Both the position numbers and the translations under genes were made by a program. A stretch of 64,000 nt of DNA, from NCBI GenBank assembly GCA_029261855.1, contig JAJDAN010000088.1, positions 96,044-160,043 of the forward strand, given 5' to 3'. Source of the stretch: Deltaproteobacteria bacterium. GTDB taxonomy: Bacteria; Myxococcota_A; UBA9160; UBA4427. This document shows positions 50,989 through 58,489 of the stretch, one piece after another. The stretch's first letter is position 1, and each line of letters opens with the position of its first letter. The notes beneath the pieces were generated by a model. The model worked only from the letters and a program-made list of their open reading frames with translations. It was not told the origin of the DNA and made no database searches.

Positions 50989-51630
50989 ATGACCTCGATC
51001 CTCGTAGCCGACGACCACGGCATCGTCCGTGAGGGACTCCGGCGCCTGCTCGATGCCGAGTCCGATCTGGAGGTCATCGGGGAGGCACGCGACGGCCGCG
51101 AAGTGCTGCAGCAGGTCGAAGAGCACAAGCCGCAGGTCGTCGTGCTCGACATCTCGATGCCTCGCCTGGGAGGGCTCGAAACCCTCGAGCGCCTGCGCAC
51201 CCAGTATCCAGACGTGAAGGTCGTTCTGCTTTCGGTACACGGCGATGCGCCCTTCATCCAGAGCGCAATCTCCCTGGGCGCCGACGGCTACGTACTGAAG
51301 AACGGACGCGCGGCGGAGATCGTGACCGCGATTCGAGCCGTGACCAAGGGCGGCAGCTACTTCAGTCCGGTCGTTGCCCGCGAAATCGTCGAGCAGCTGC
51401 GAACTCCGCAATCGCGAAGCCAGGAGCCGTTCTCCGTCCTCTCGACGCGCGAGCGCGAGGTGCTGCACCTGATCGCCGAGGGCATGTCGGCCAAGGAAGT
51501 CGCGAGTGAGTTGTCCATCAGCACCAAGACCGTCGAGGCGCACCGGACGAGCCTGATGCGCAAGCTAGGCGTGCGAAAGGCGACGGAGTTGGTGCGCTAC
51601 GCCCTGCGCCACGGACTGATCGAGCCCTGA
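50989..51630 (+). CDS. NarL/FixJ-family response regulator
   Basis: A 213-residue protein. The receiver domain has phospho-acceptor Asp54 (VVLDISMP), Lys104 (GYVLKNG) and an acidic pocket (ADDH). A LuxR-type HTH spans residues 145-205 (LSTREREVLHLIAEGMSAKE). It would bind DNA as a phosphorylation-controlled activator or repressor. No histidine kinase is adjacent (orphan). TAAGCT ends six bases before ATG 50989. Confidence 0.9.
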   Translation: MTSILVADDHGIVREGLRRLLDAESDLEVIGEARDGREVLQQVEEHKPQVVVLDISMPRLGGLETLERLRTQYPDVKVVLLSVHGDAPFIQSAISLGADGYVLKNGRAAEIVTAIRAVTKGGSYFSPVVAREIVEQLRTPQSRSQEPFSVLSTREREVLHLIAEGMSAKEVASELSISTKTVEAHRTSLMRKLGVRKATELVRYALRHGLIEP

Positions 51631-51653
51631 TCCGGGGATCGAACTCCCGTTTC

Positions 51654-51738
51654 GGGCCGCAGTTTCAGGGCCCGCAGTTTCCGGGCCGCAGTTTCAGGGC
51701 CGCAGTCAGGGCCCGCAGTCGGGGCCTCAGTCAGGGCC
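51654..51738 (+). repeat. Degenerate GC-rich tandem repeat between regulator and rlmD genes
   Basis: About six units of 12-15 bp of the form gggcc(c)gcagtttca, the later ones shortened to gggccgcagtca. It ends over the stop codon of the rlmD gene. Confidence 0.75.
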
Positions 51739-52897
51739 GCGCGCGCTCGAGCGTGGCGAGTGACTCGACGTGGGGGGTTTGCGGGAAGAGGTCGAAGGCC
51801 TCGACGTGAACGAGGCGGTAGCCGTCGTCCCGCAGGCGAGCGAGGTCGCGCGCCAGGGTCGCCGGGTCGCAGGACACGTAGACGATGCGGTGCGGCGCGA
51901 GCGCGAGGATCGATTGCAGCGCTTCGGGGCTCACGCCCGCGCGCGGCGGATCGAGCACCAGCAGGTCCGGGCCGGAGACGCCGAGCCTCGGCAGCACGGA
52001 CTCGACGCTGCCCTCTTCGACGCGGACGTTGCTTCGTCCGGCTCGCTCCAGGTTGAAGCGAAGGTCGACGACCGCACCGGGATGGGATTCGACGGCCCAC
52101 ACCTGATCGAAGCGACGAGACAAGCCCATGGTGAAGAGTCCCGCACCGGAATAGAGCTCGACGCAACTCACCTGGGTTCGCCCGCGCGGCGCCGCGTGCC
52201 CGTGCACCGCTTGCACCAGGGGTTCGACCAGAAGTCCGTTCGCCTGGGCGAAGACGCCGTGCGAGATCCGAAGCAGGTCCTCTCCGACGCGCTGATCGAC
52301 TGCCGCACCCGGGACGTCCGTCCGCTGCGCGCGCACCTTCCCGGCACTGCCCACGGCCGCCTCCCACTCTTGACCGGAAGCAGAGGAAGCAGGAGAAGAC
52401 GGGTCCCGATCCACACCGAGCACCGCTTGCAGGCGGGGATCGAGCACGGGGCAGGTGTCGACGACGCAGATGCTGTGGGACCGCTGCATGCGATAGCCCA
52501 GCCTCGTTCCCTGTTGAACGAGGCGCGTGCGCACCCGGTAGCCGTAGGCCTCCGGCGAGGCCGTCGTCGGCACGGACGGGGCGACGTCGAAGCGCCCGAT
52601 GCGGCGCAGGGCGTCCGCGACGATCGCCCCCTTGGCTGACACCTGCGCGGGGTAGGCCAGGTGCTGCCACGCACAGCCCCCGCAACGTCCGAAGGCCTTG
52701 CAGGGCGGGTCCACCCGGTCGTCGCTCGCCTCGAGGACCTCCACCAGCTCCGCGCGCGCGAAGCGCTTGCGGCCCTCGACAATGCGTACGCGCACGCGAT
52801 CGCCGGGTGCCGTCAGCGGAACGAAGACCACGCGTCCGCCTTCGTCGCGCCCGACCCCGTCTCCGCCGGCCGCCAGACTGTCGATGCGGATCTCCAT
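51731..52897 (-). CDS. rlmD: 23S rRNA (uracil-1939-C5)-methyltransferase-like protein
   Basis: A 388-residue enzyme of the RumA/TrmA family. The TRAM domain is at 1-55. 4Fe-4S cysteines Cys66, 72 and 75 (CKAFGRCGGC) are joined by a further Cys near 144-149. The SAM loop is ELYSGAGLFTM (near 245), and the catalytic Cys343 lies in VYVSCDPATLARD. It methylates a uracil in rRNA. Specificity for U1939 versus another site is assumed from the RumA-like layout. It starts eight bases after the stop of the upstream membrane-protein gene. Short tandem repeats lie at its 3' end. Confidence 0.88.
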   Translation of the reverse strand: MEIRIDSLAAGGDGVGRDEGGRVVFVPLTAPGDRVRVRIVEGRKRFARAELVEVLEASDDRVDPPCKAFGRCGGCAWQHLAYPAQVSAKGAIVADALRRIGRFDVAPSVPTTASPEAYGYRVRTRLVQQGTRLGYRMQRSHSICVVDTCPVLDPRLQAVLGVDRDPSSPASSASGQEWEAAVGSAGKVRAQRTDVPGAAVDQRVGEDLLRISHGVFAQANGLLVEPLVQAVHGHAAPRGRTQVSCVELYSGAGLFTMGLSRRFDQVWAVESHPGAVVDLRFNLERAGRSNVRVEEGSVESVLPRLGVSGPDLLVLDPPRAGVSPEALQSILALAPHRIVYVSCDPATLARDLARLRDDGYRLVHVEAFDLFPQTPHVESLATLERARP

Positions 52898-52904
52898 GAG
52901 AGGG

Positions 52905-53426
52905 TCAGTGCGAGACGTCGGGTGCCTCTCGCTCTAGAGGACCTTGATCCGACTCGTCCCGAACCGGAACGAGCCGGATCGGCACGGTCTGCGCATGGTC
53001 CGAAACGCGCGCCCAGAAGCGGTCGACGGCCCCGTACTTTTCGCTCATGGCACGGTCGATCTCATGCCGGATCTCGGACGACGTCTCCGGAACCGCGCGA
53101 TAGCGTCGGTCTTCTCCGCCTCGCTCGACCACGATGTCGGGGTTCGCGCGGACACGGGCGAGCCACTCGACTTCCGGCGTTCCGGCACGCAGCCACGAAC
53201 CGGAGGGAAGGTCGACGATCCACAGCTCGGTCTCATGGTCCCGACCCATCTCGTCGAGGGTCGTGATCTTGACGATCTCCCCCTCGTCCACGAGCCAGGT
53301 GCCGACCACGAGAACGGCCGCGATCGATCCGACGCCGATCATGACCATTCGAATGCGAGACATCAGCAATCGCCGGGTGGTTCCCGCCAGATCCGTCCGC
53401 TGGGAATCCGAGAGAGGCTCCGTCAT
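52905..53426 (-). CDS. Single-pass membrane protein, function unknown (split-barrel-like?)
   Basis: A 173-residue protein. A helix (MVMIGVGSIAAVLVVGTWLV) near residue 35 is followed by a soluble domain with ELWIVDLPSGSWLRAG and WLARVRANPDIVVER. That pattern is reminiscent of deazaflavin/PNPOx-like split barrels but is not convincing. It probably faces the periplasm. ATG 53426 is chosen: TAGAAT ends eight bases upstream. The frame extends to 53636 through a low-complexity stretch without a start signal. The rlmD gene follows after seven bases. Confidence 0.6.
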   Translation of the reverse strand: MTEPLSDSQRTDLAGTTRRLLMSRIRMVMIGVGSIAAVLVVGTWLVDEGEIVKITTLDEMGRDHETELWIVDLPSGSWLRAGTPEVEWLARVRANPDIVVERGGEDRRYRAVPETSSEIRHEIDRAMSEKYGAVDRFWARVSDHAQTVPIRLVPVRDESDQGPLEREAPDVSH

Positions 53427-53434
53427 CGGGGCGG

Positions 53435-53440
53435 ATTCTA
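53435..53440 (-). promoter_or_regulatory. -10-like TAGAAT, probable leaderless promoter of the 52905-53426 gene and rlmD
   Basis: Eight bases before ATG 53426. No ribosome site. Confidence 0.45.
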
Positions 53441-53665
53441 GCCCTGATCCGTCATGCGGATCCGGGCGCGACCCCAATTCGCGCCCGGAATCGCGCGACG
53501 CTCCGTCTCGCGCGGCGATTTGGCTCTTGCCACTCGAGTTCACCGGTGTGAGGTTGTCGCGCTCTCGACGAGAACCGCCCGGGAAGCGGGATCCGTAAGG
53601 TTCAGCGGAAACCCGGCGCGCGCTGTACTGCGACAATGACGAATTGGGGCTAGCAGCGCACCCGA

Positions 53666-54943
53666 TCAGCCGACTTGTTGGCTCTCGCCAACGTCTCGCT
53701 CCGACACCCGAATACGCGTGATGCGGCTTCCCGATACGTCGGCGCAGGTCAGCTCGTAGTCGCCGACGATGACCTTGTCGCCGCGTCGCGGCGAGCGTTC
53801 CAGCGTGTTGAAGAAGAGACCGCCCAGGGTGTCTCCCTTCTCGGCCGAGAGCTCCCAGCCGGACTCGCGGTTGAAGTCGAGCACGCTCACGCGACCGAGC
53901 ACTTCGTAGACGTTCCCGGGCAGCTTGCGAACCGTCAGGAGCTCTTCGAGGTCGAACTCGTCGCGGATCTCGCCCACGATCTCCTCGAGGATGTCCTCCT
54001 GGGTGACCAGGCCCAGGGTGATGCCGAACTCGTCCTTGACGAGCGCCATGTGGCAGAAGGACCGCTGCATCTCGGCGAGCAGCCGCAGGATGGGCTTGCG
54101 CTCGGGCACGCGCAGGATCGGCTTGAGGATGCTCTGCAGGTCACCGTTCGTCTCCGAGCCCGTCTTGGCGAGCTTGACGACGTCCTTCATGTGTACGATG
54201 CCGAGCACGTCGTCGATGCTTTCCTGGTAGACGGGAACACGCGTGTAGCGCTCGTCGAGCAGCTTCTCGAGCAGGTCCTCGGCGGTCATGCTGACGGGAT
54301 AGGCGACGATCTCGGTGCGCTTCACCATGATCTCGTTGACGTCCATCTCCGCCGCGGCCGAGGTGGCGCCGATGATGGCAAGGGGCGTTCCCTGTTCTTC
54401 CCCGTCTCTGGCCATCCGCGCCAGGCGCAGCACCTCTTCGGACGAGAGCGCCTGGTCACTGTCCCGGCCACCCGTCACCCGCGCGACCAGCGGCTCGAGT
54501 ACGCGGTCGAACAGCGCGTGGACCGGGCGAAGTAACTGGTGCAGGAGATAGAGCGGGAGACCGACGATGCGGGTGACGCCGAGCGGATGTCGCGCCGCGA
54601 CCGCTTTCGGGATGATCTCGCTGGCGATGAGCACGGCCAGGGTCATCCCGAAGGTCGCGATCGTGATACCGAGCTCGATGCCGAACAAGCGAACCGCAAG
54701 AGCGGACGCCACCGACGCGCCGAGGATGTTGGCGATGTTGTTGCCGAGCAGGATCGTGACGAGCAGCCGCGACGTGGAAGACATCAAATCTCGAACGGCC
54801 ACAGCCGACGGACCATGTCCGTTCTCGACTTCTTCCTCGAGGTCGTGCTGCCGCAGCCGGAAGAGGGCCGTCTCGCTGCTCGAGAAGAAGGCCGAAGCCA
54901 CGAGACACGCGACGATCAGGAGCAAGGCGGAAACGACGGACAA
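53666..54943 (-). CDS. CNNM/CorC (HlyC) family membrane protein with CBS domains
   Basis: A 425-residue inner-membrane protein in three parts: a DUF21/CNNM membrane domain (residues 1-185, SSSETALFRLRQHDL near the N-terminus), a CBS pair (about 205-325, MVKRTEIVAYPVSMTAEDLL) and a C-terminal CorC_HlyC domain (about 345-425). Members are implicated in magnesium or cobalt homeostasis. The frame continues to 55156, but TTG 54943 has AGGAG six bases upstream and places the first helix at the N-terminus, so it is preferred. It follows the molybdenum-cofactor genes on the same strand. Confidence 0.85.
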   Translation of the reverse strand: MSVVSALLLIVACLVASAFFSSSETALFRLRQHDLEEEVENGHGPSAVAVRDLMSSTSRLLVTILLGNNIANILGASVASALAVRLFGIELGITIATFGMTLAVLIASEIIPKAVAARHPLGVTRIVGLPLYLLHQLLRPVHALFDRVLEPLVARVTGGRDSDQALSSEEVLRLARMARDGEEQGTPLAIIGATSAAAEMDVNEIMVKRTEIVAYPVSMTAEDLLEKLLDERYTRVPVYQESIDDVLGIVHMKDVVKLAKTGSETNGDLQSILKPILRVPERKPILRLLAEMQRSFCHMALVKDEFGITLGLVTQEDILEEIVGEIRDEFDLEELLTVRKLPGNVYEVLGRVSVLDFNRESGWELSAEKGDTLGGLFFNTLERSPRRGDKVIVGDYELTCADVSGSRITRIRVSERDVGESQQVG

Positions 54944-55168
54944 GGGGACTCCTACCAGACCCGCAACGGGACCGGGACCTGCCGATAGGAAGGTCTCTTC
55001 GGGGTAGTCGCGATGCGGACGAGCGACGGCTCTGGAACGCTGTCGTTCACGTAGGGCGTCGCTGCACGCTGCGGACTTGGATACTTGCCGGGCATCGCGT
55101 TCCGGGAGGCTATCGTGGGCATCTGGCGCGAGCAACGCGCTCGCGCCCGGGGCCACTCACCTGGGCCA

Positions 55169-57082
55169 CTAGGAGGGCGTTTCGGACGAAAAGCCCTGCG
55201 CATGAAGTGCGTCCCGCAGGGGGCTCCCAGGCGCCAGCAGGCGCCTCAGCGCGACGACAGCGGGACGCTCCCAGCGCGCCTCGGGTACGACGAAGTCGTA
55301 GTGCTCCGCTCGCAGCGGACGGAAGCGCAGGCCCGCCTGGGACGCGACGGTCTCGATGGTGACCCCCCAATCGGCGCGCTTCTGGCTGATCGCGGCCGCC
55401 ACGGCGTAGTGGGACTTCGGTTCGTAGGCGAAGCCAGGCGGTCTTCGGTCGCCGAGGAGTCCGTCGATCAAGACGCGGGTTCCCGCACCGCGATTGCGAT
55501 TGACCATTCTCAGGTTCGAATCCTCGAGCAGCGCTTCGACGTCGCGATCTTCGTCGGGACGCGTCGCTACGCCCTGCATGCGCTGGTACCCGGTCAGCAG
55601 ACGCATGCCTTCTTCGAGATACGGTTCGTTGTAGACGCCCGTCTCGGGGTCGAGCAGGTGGATCGGAGCCACGTCGCACTCACCGCGACGAGCGGCGGCG
55701 AGTCCACCTCCGCTTCCCACCGCGAGCAGCTTGATGGTGAACCCCTCGCGCGAGAGCGCACTCGCGATGATGTCCAGGCCCGCGCAGTGGCTTCCGATGA
55801 CGACGAGATCCGCGACCGGCACCTCTCGTCCGATCAGGGTGACTTCGACCGGCGTGTCCGCCTCGACGATCTCGGTGTTGCGACCGATGCGCACGAAGCC
55901 GTCCGCGCGACTGAAGCTCGTGACGCTCCCGCTTCCCTTGCCCATGGGATAGGCGGCGAGCTCGCCGTCCCCGCGTTCGACGAGCCCCACCAGCAGGTAC
56001 TCGAGGCGACCCTTTTCGGAATTCGCCTTCAGGGCGAGTCGCGCGCGACGCGTTTCGCGCCGCGCCGCGGCTACGCCCGCCATCGAACGCAGGACGGGCG
56101 CGACGAACTCGTGAAAGGTGAAGATCGCCGAGGTCGGAAAGCCCGGGAGGATGACCACTGGCCGCGTGCCGTCCGCGGCGAGGCAGATCGGCTTGCCGGG
56201 CTTGAGCGCCACACCGTGGACGATGACGCCGGGCTCGAGCTCTCCGACGACGATCCCGTTCAGGTCGCCTTCACCCTTCGATGTCCCACCGGAGAGCAGC
56301 ACCATGTCCGCCGTCTCGAGCGCGCCGACGAGCGCCTCGCGCAGCGCGGCGACGTCGTCGCGGAACGCGCCGCGAAAGTCGGGCTCACCGCCCAGCTCGC
56401 GAACGGCGTCCGCGAGGATACGGCCGTTGCTGTCATGGACCAGTCCCGGGCGCATGACTTCGCCGGGCTGCACGATCTCGTCACCCGTCGAGAGGATCGC
56501 GACACGCGGGCGTCGGTAGACGCGTACCGTCGCGCGGCCGATGGCCGCGAGCAGTCCCGTTTCTCGCGACGTGAGTCGCGTGCCCGCGAACAGCACCGTC
56601 TCGCCGCTCCCCATGTCGGTGCCAGCGAACGAGACTGCGGCCCCCGGAACCCGAGGTTGTCGCACGATGACCATCGGCCCGCCCGCCTCGTCCGTTGCCC
56701 CGTCGGTGTGCTCCACGGGCACGACGGCGTCCGCGCCGCGCGGCAGCATGCCGCCGGTTGCGATCGACGTCGCCGTTCCCGCCAGCACCTCGATCTCCGG
56801 CGCGATCCCGGTCGGGATCGTCTCGTCGTTGAGGCGGAGCACCACGGGCTCCTCCTCCGAAGCGCCGTAGGTATCCGCGGCATGCACCGCGAAGCCGTCC
56901 ATGTTCGACCGGTCGAAGCCGGGAACGTCGACCTCCGATCGTACGTCCTCGGCGAGCACGCGCGACAGGGCGTCCTCGAGCGCAACCTCTTCGACGCTCC
57001 GAGGCGACGCGTCGACGACCGCTCGCCAGCGTCGTTCGGCCTCGTCGCGATCGAGCACCTCGAGGAACTGGCTCTGCTTCAA
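55169..57082 (-). CDS. MoeA-like molybdopterin molybdenumtransferase fused to a PBP-like domain
   Basis: A 637-residue two-part protein. Residues 1-415 are MoeA-like (SNMDGFAVHAADTYG, GATDEAG-type loops, LSGGTSKGEGD, PGFPTSAIF). Residues 420-637 are a periplasmic-binding-protein/LysR-effector-like domain (VIGSHCAGLDIIASALS, MVNRNRGAGTRVLIDGLL). The fusion is known in archaea and bacteria, where the second part is thought to sense molybdate or tungstate or the cofactor. It starts at TTG 57082, overlapping the upstream moeA stop (TTGA), so the two MoeA proteins are co-translated. Metal insertion into molybdopterin is the expected role. Confidence 0.87.
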   Translation of the reverse strand: MKQSQFLEVLDRDEAERRWRAVVDASPRSVEEVALEDALSRVLAEDVRSEVDVPGFDRSNMDGFAVHAADTYGASEEEPVVLRLNDETIPTGIAPEIEVLAGTATSIATGGMLPRGADAVVPVEHTDGATDEAGGPMVIVRQPRVPGAAVSFAGTDMGSGETVLFAGTRLTSRETGLLAAIGRATVRVYRRPRVAILSTGDEIVQPGEVMRPGLVHDSNGRILADAVRELGGEPDFRGAFRDDVAALREALVGALETADMVLLSGGTSKGEGDLNGIVVGELEPGVIVHGVALKPGKPICLAADGTRPVVILPGFPTSAIFTFHEFVAPVLRSMAGVAAARRETRRARLALKANSEKGRLEYLLVGLVERGDGELAAYPMGKGSGSVTSFSRADGFVRIGRNTEIVEADTPVEVTLIGREVPVADLVVIGSHCAGLDIIASALSREGFTIKLLAVGSGGGLAAARRGECDVAPIHLLDPETGVYNEPYLEEGMRLLTGYQRMQGVATRPDEDRDVEALLEDSNLRMVNRNRGAGTRVLIDGLLGDRRPPGFAYEPKSHYAVAAAISQKRADWGVTIETVASQAGLRFRPLRAEHYDFVVPEARWERPAVVALRRLLAPGSPLRDALHAQGFSSETPS

Positions 57083-58326
57083 AGCGATTCTTCTCCCGGA
57101 TCTTCGTCGTAGAGCAGGACCTCCACCTCGGCTCCCTCGGGCATGCCCTCGAGACCGCGCGGCACGATCACGGCCCCGGACGCGCGAACCGTCGACGACA
57201 GGATGGAGGCCCCCGACGTGGCCAAGGGTACCGCCTTGCCCGCTTCGACGGCGACGCGCACGTAGTCCGTCCGCCCGACGGCGGAAGCGATCTTGCGCCC
57301 CAGCGGCAGCCGCGCGCGGCGATGAGGCCAGGTGCGCGGACGTCCTCCCAGGGCGCGAAGCGTGGGCCCGGCGAAGAACTCGTAGGCACACAAGCAGCTC
57401 ACGGGATTGCCGGGCAGCAGGAACACGAACTGCTCGCCAATGCGGCCGACACCTGCCGGGCTCGACGGACGCATGGAGATGCCGTGGAAGGCGAGCTCGC
57501 CGAGTTCGGCCAACAGCCGCGGCGCATGGTCTTCCTGACCGACGGAGCTTCCGCCGGAAACCAGGACCAGATCAGCGTCGTCCTGTCGCAGCACCTGGCG
57601 GATCGTGTCCGGGTCGTCCTTCAGGATCTCGAAGGGCAGGGCGTCTCCGCCGTCGCGATCCACCAGGGCGCGCAGCACCACCGAGTTGCTGTCCACGATG
57701 CGCGAACCCCCGGGTTCGCTGCCCGCCGGGAGAAGCTCGTCGCCGGTCACCACCAGACGCACGCGCGGGCGTCTCACACACGGAACCCGTGCGCGACCGA
57801 TCGACGACAGCAGGCCGACGTCCTGAGGACGCAGCCGTCGCCCGGCGCGGAGCACGAGGTCGCCCACCGCGATGTCCTCGCCCACGGCGCCCACGTTCTT
57901 GAGCGGCGCGACGGCGTCCCCGACCGCGACGCGCCCGTCGCGTTCGTCACAGACCTCGGCCATCACCACGGCGTCGGCGCCCTCCGGCACCGGCGCGCCC
58001 GTCATGATGCGAACGGCCTCGCGCGGGCCGACCCGGCCGGGGAACGGCTTGCCCGGCAGGGCGAGACCCAACACGGCGAACGGGATCGGGTCGTATTCCG
58101 ACGCGCCGAAGCTGTCCTCTCCACGCACCGCATAGCCGTCCATCGCCGAGCGCGGAAAGCCCGGCACCGCGTGCGTGGACGTCACGTCCTGCGACAATAC
58201 GCGGCCGGCACACTCGAGCAGCGGGACCGGTTCCGACTCGAGCGCGTGCGTGTGGGACGCGAGCCAGGCCTCCACCTGCTCGACGTCGGCGCGTTCCGCG
58301 AAGCCTCTCATGCGAACGTCGCGCAT
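57079..58326 (-). CDS. moeA: Molybdopterin molybdenumtransferase MoeA
   Basis: A 415-residue protein with the MoeA motifs SAMDGYAVRGEDSFGA, IMTGAPVPEGADAV, LVVTGDELLPAG, LVSGGSSVGQEDH and LLPGNPVSCLCAYEF. It ligates molybdate or tungstate to adenylylated molybdopterin. ATG 58326 is preferred over the frame's earlier start at 58455, which would translate a 17-bp tandem repeat. GGAAGGGG lies four bases upstream. Two MoeA paralogues in tandem and an aldehyde oxidoreductase suggest separate metal selectivity (Mo and W), which is inference. Confidence 0.9.
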   Translation of the reverse strand: MRDVRMRGFAERADVEQVEAWLASHTHALESEPVPLLECAGRVLSQDVTSTHAVPGFPRSAMDGYAVRGEDSFGASEYDPIPFAVLGLALPGKPFPGRVGPREAVRIMTGAPVPEGADAVVMAEVCDERDGRVAVGDAVAPLKNVGAVGEDIAVGDLVLRAGRRLRPQDVGLLSSIGRARVPCVRRPRVRLVVTGDELLPAGSEPGGSRIVDSNSVVLRALVDRDGGDALPFEILKDDPDTIRQVLRQDDADLVLVSGGSSVGQEDHAPRLLAELGELAFHGISMRPSSPAGVGRIGEQFVFLLPGNPVSCLCAYEFFAGPTLRALGGRPRTWPHRRARLPLGRKIASAVGRTDYVRVAVEAGKAVPLATSGASILSSTVRASGAVIVPRGLEGMPEGAEVEVLLYDEDPGEESL

Positions 58327-58332
58327 GACCCC

Positions 58333-58400
58333 TTCCAGGTACTCCCGTGTTCCAGGTGCTCGCGAGTTCCAGGTGCTCCCGACTGCCAGGTGCTCCGGGG
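58333..58400 (-). repeat. 17-bp tandem repeat (four copies) upstream of moeA
   Basis: Units at 58333, 58350, 58367 and 58384 have plus-strand consensus ttccaggtgctcccgag. They fill most of the gap between the oxidoreductase stop and the moeA start, and the first unit contains the moeA ribosome site. Confidence 0.9.
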
Positions 58401-58489
58401 AGACTCCCGAACGTCGTCGGGCAGGGAAGCCGCGGCCTCCCTGCCCGAGTATCACTTCGACAGGCGTCCTTTTGGGACGCCTGCCTCGA

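Noticed and set aside
55513..55523. GGTTCGAATCC, resembling a tRNA T-arm
   Set aside because: Lies within a well-supported coding sequence. No acceptor or anticodon stems are around it.
55085..57112. A 675-codon plus-strand open frame
   Set aside because: Antisense to the moeA/PBP fusion, with no domain and no signal.
58327..58455. N-terminal extension of MoeA
   Set aside because: It would translate a 17-bp tandem repeat. ATG 58326 has a good ribosome site and fits the family start.
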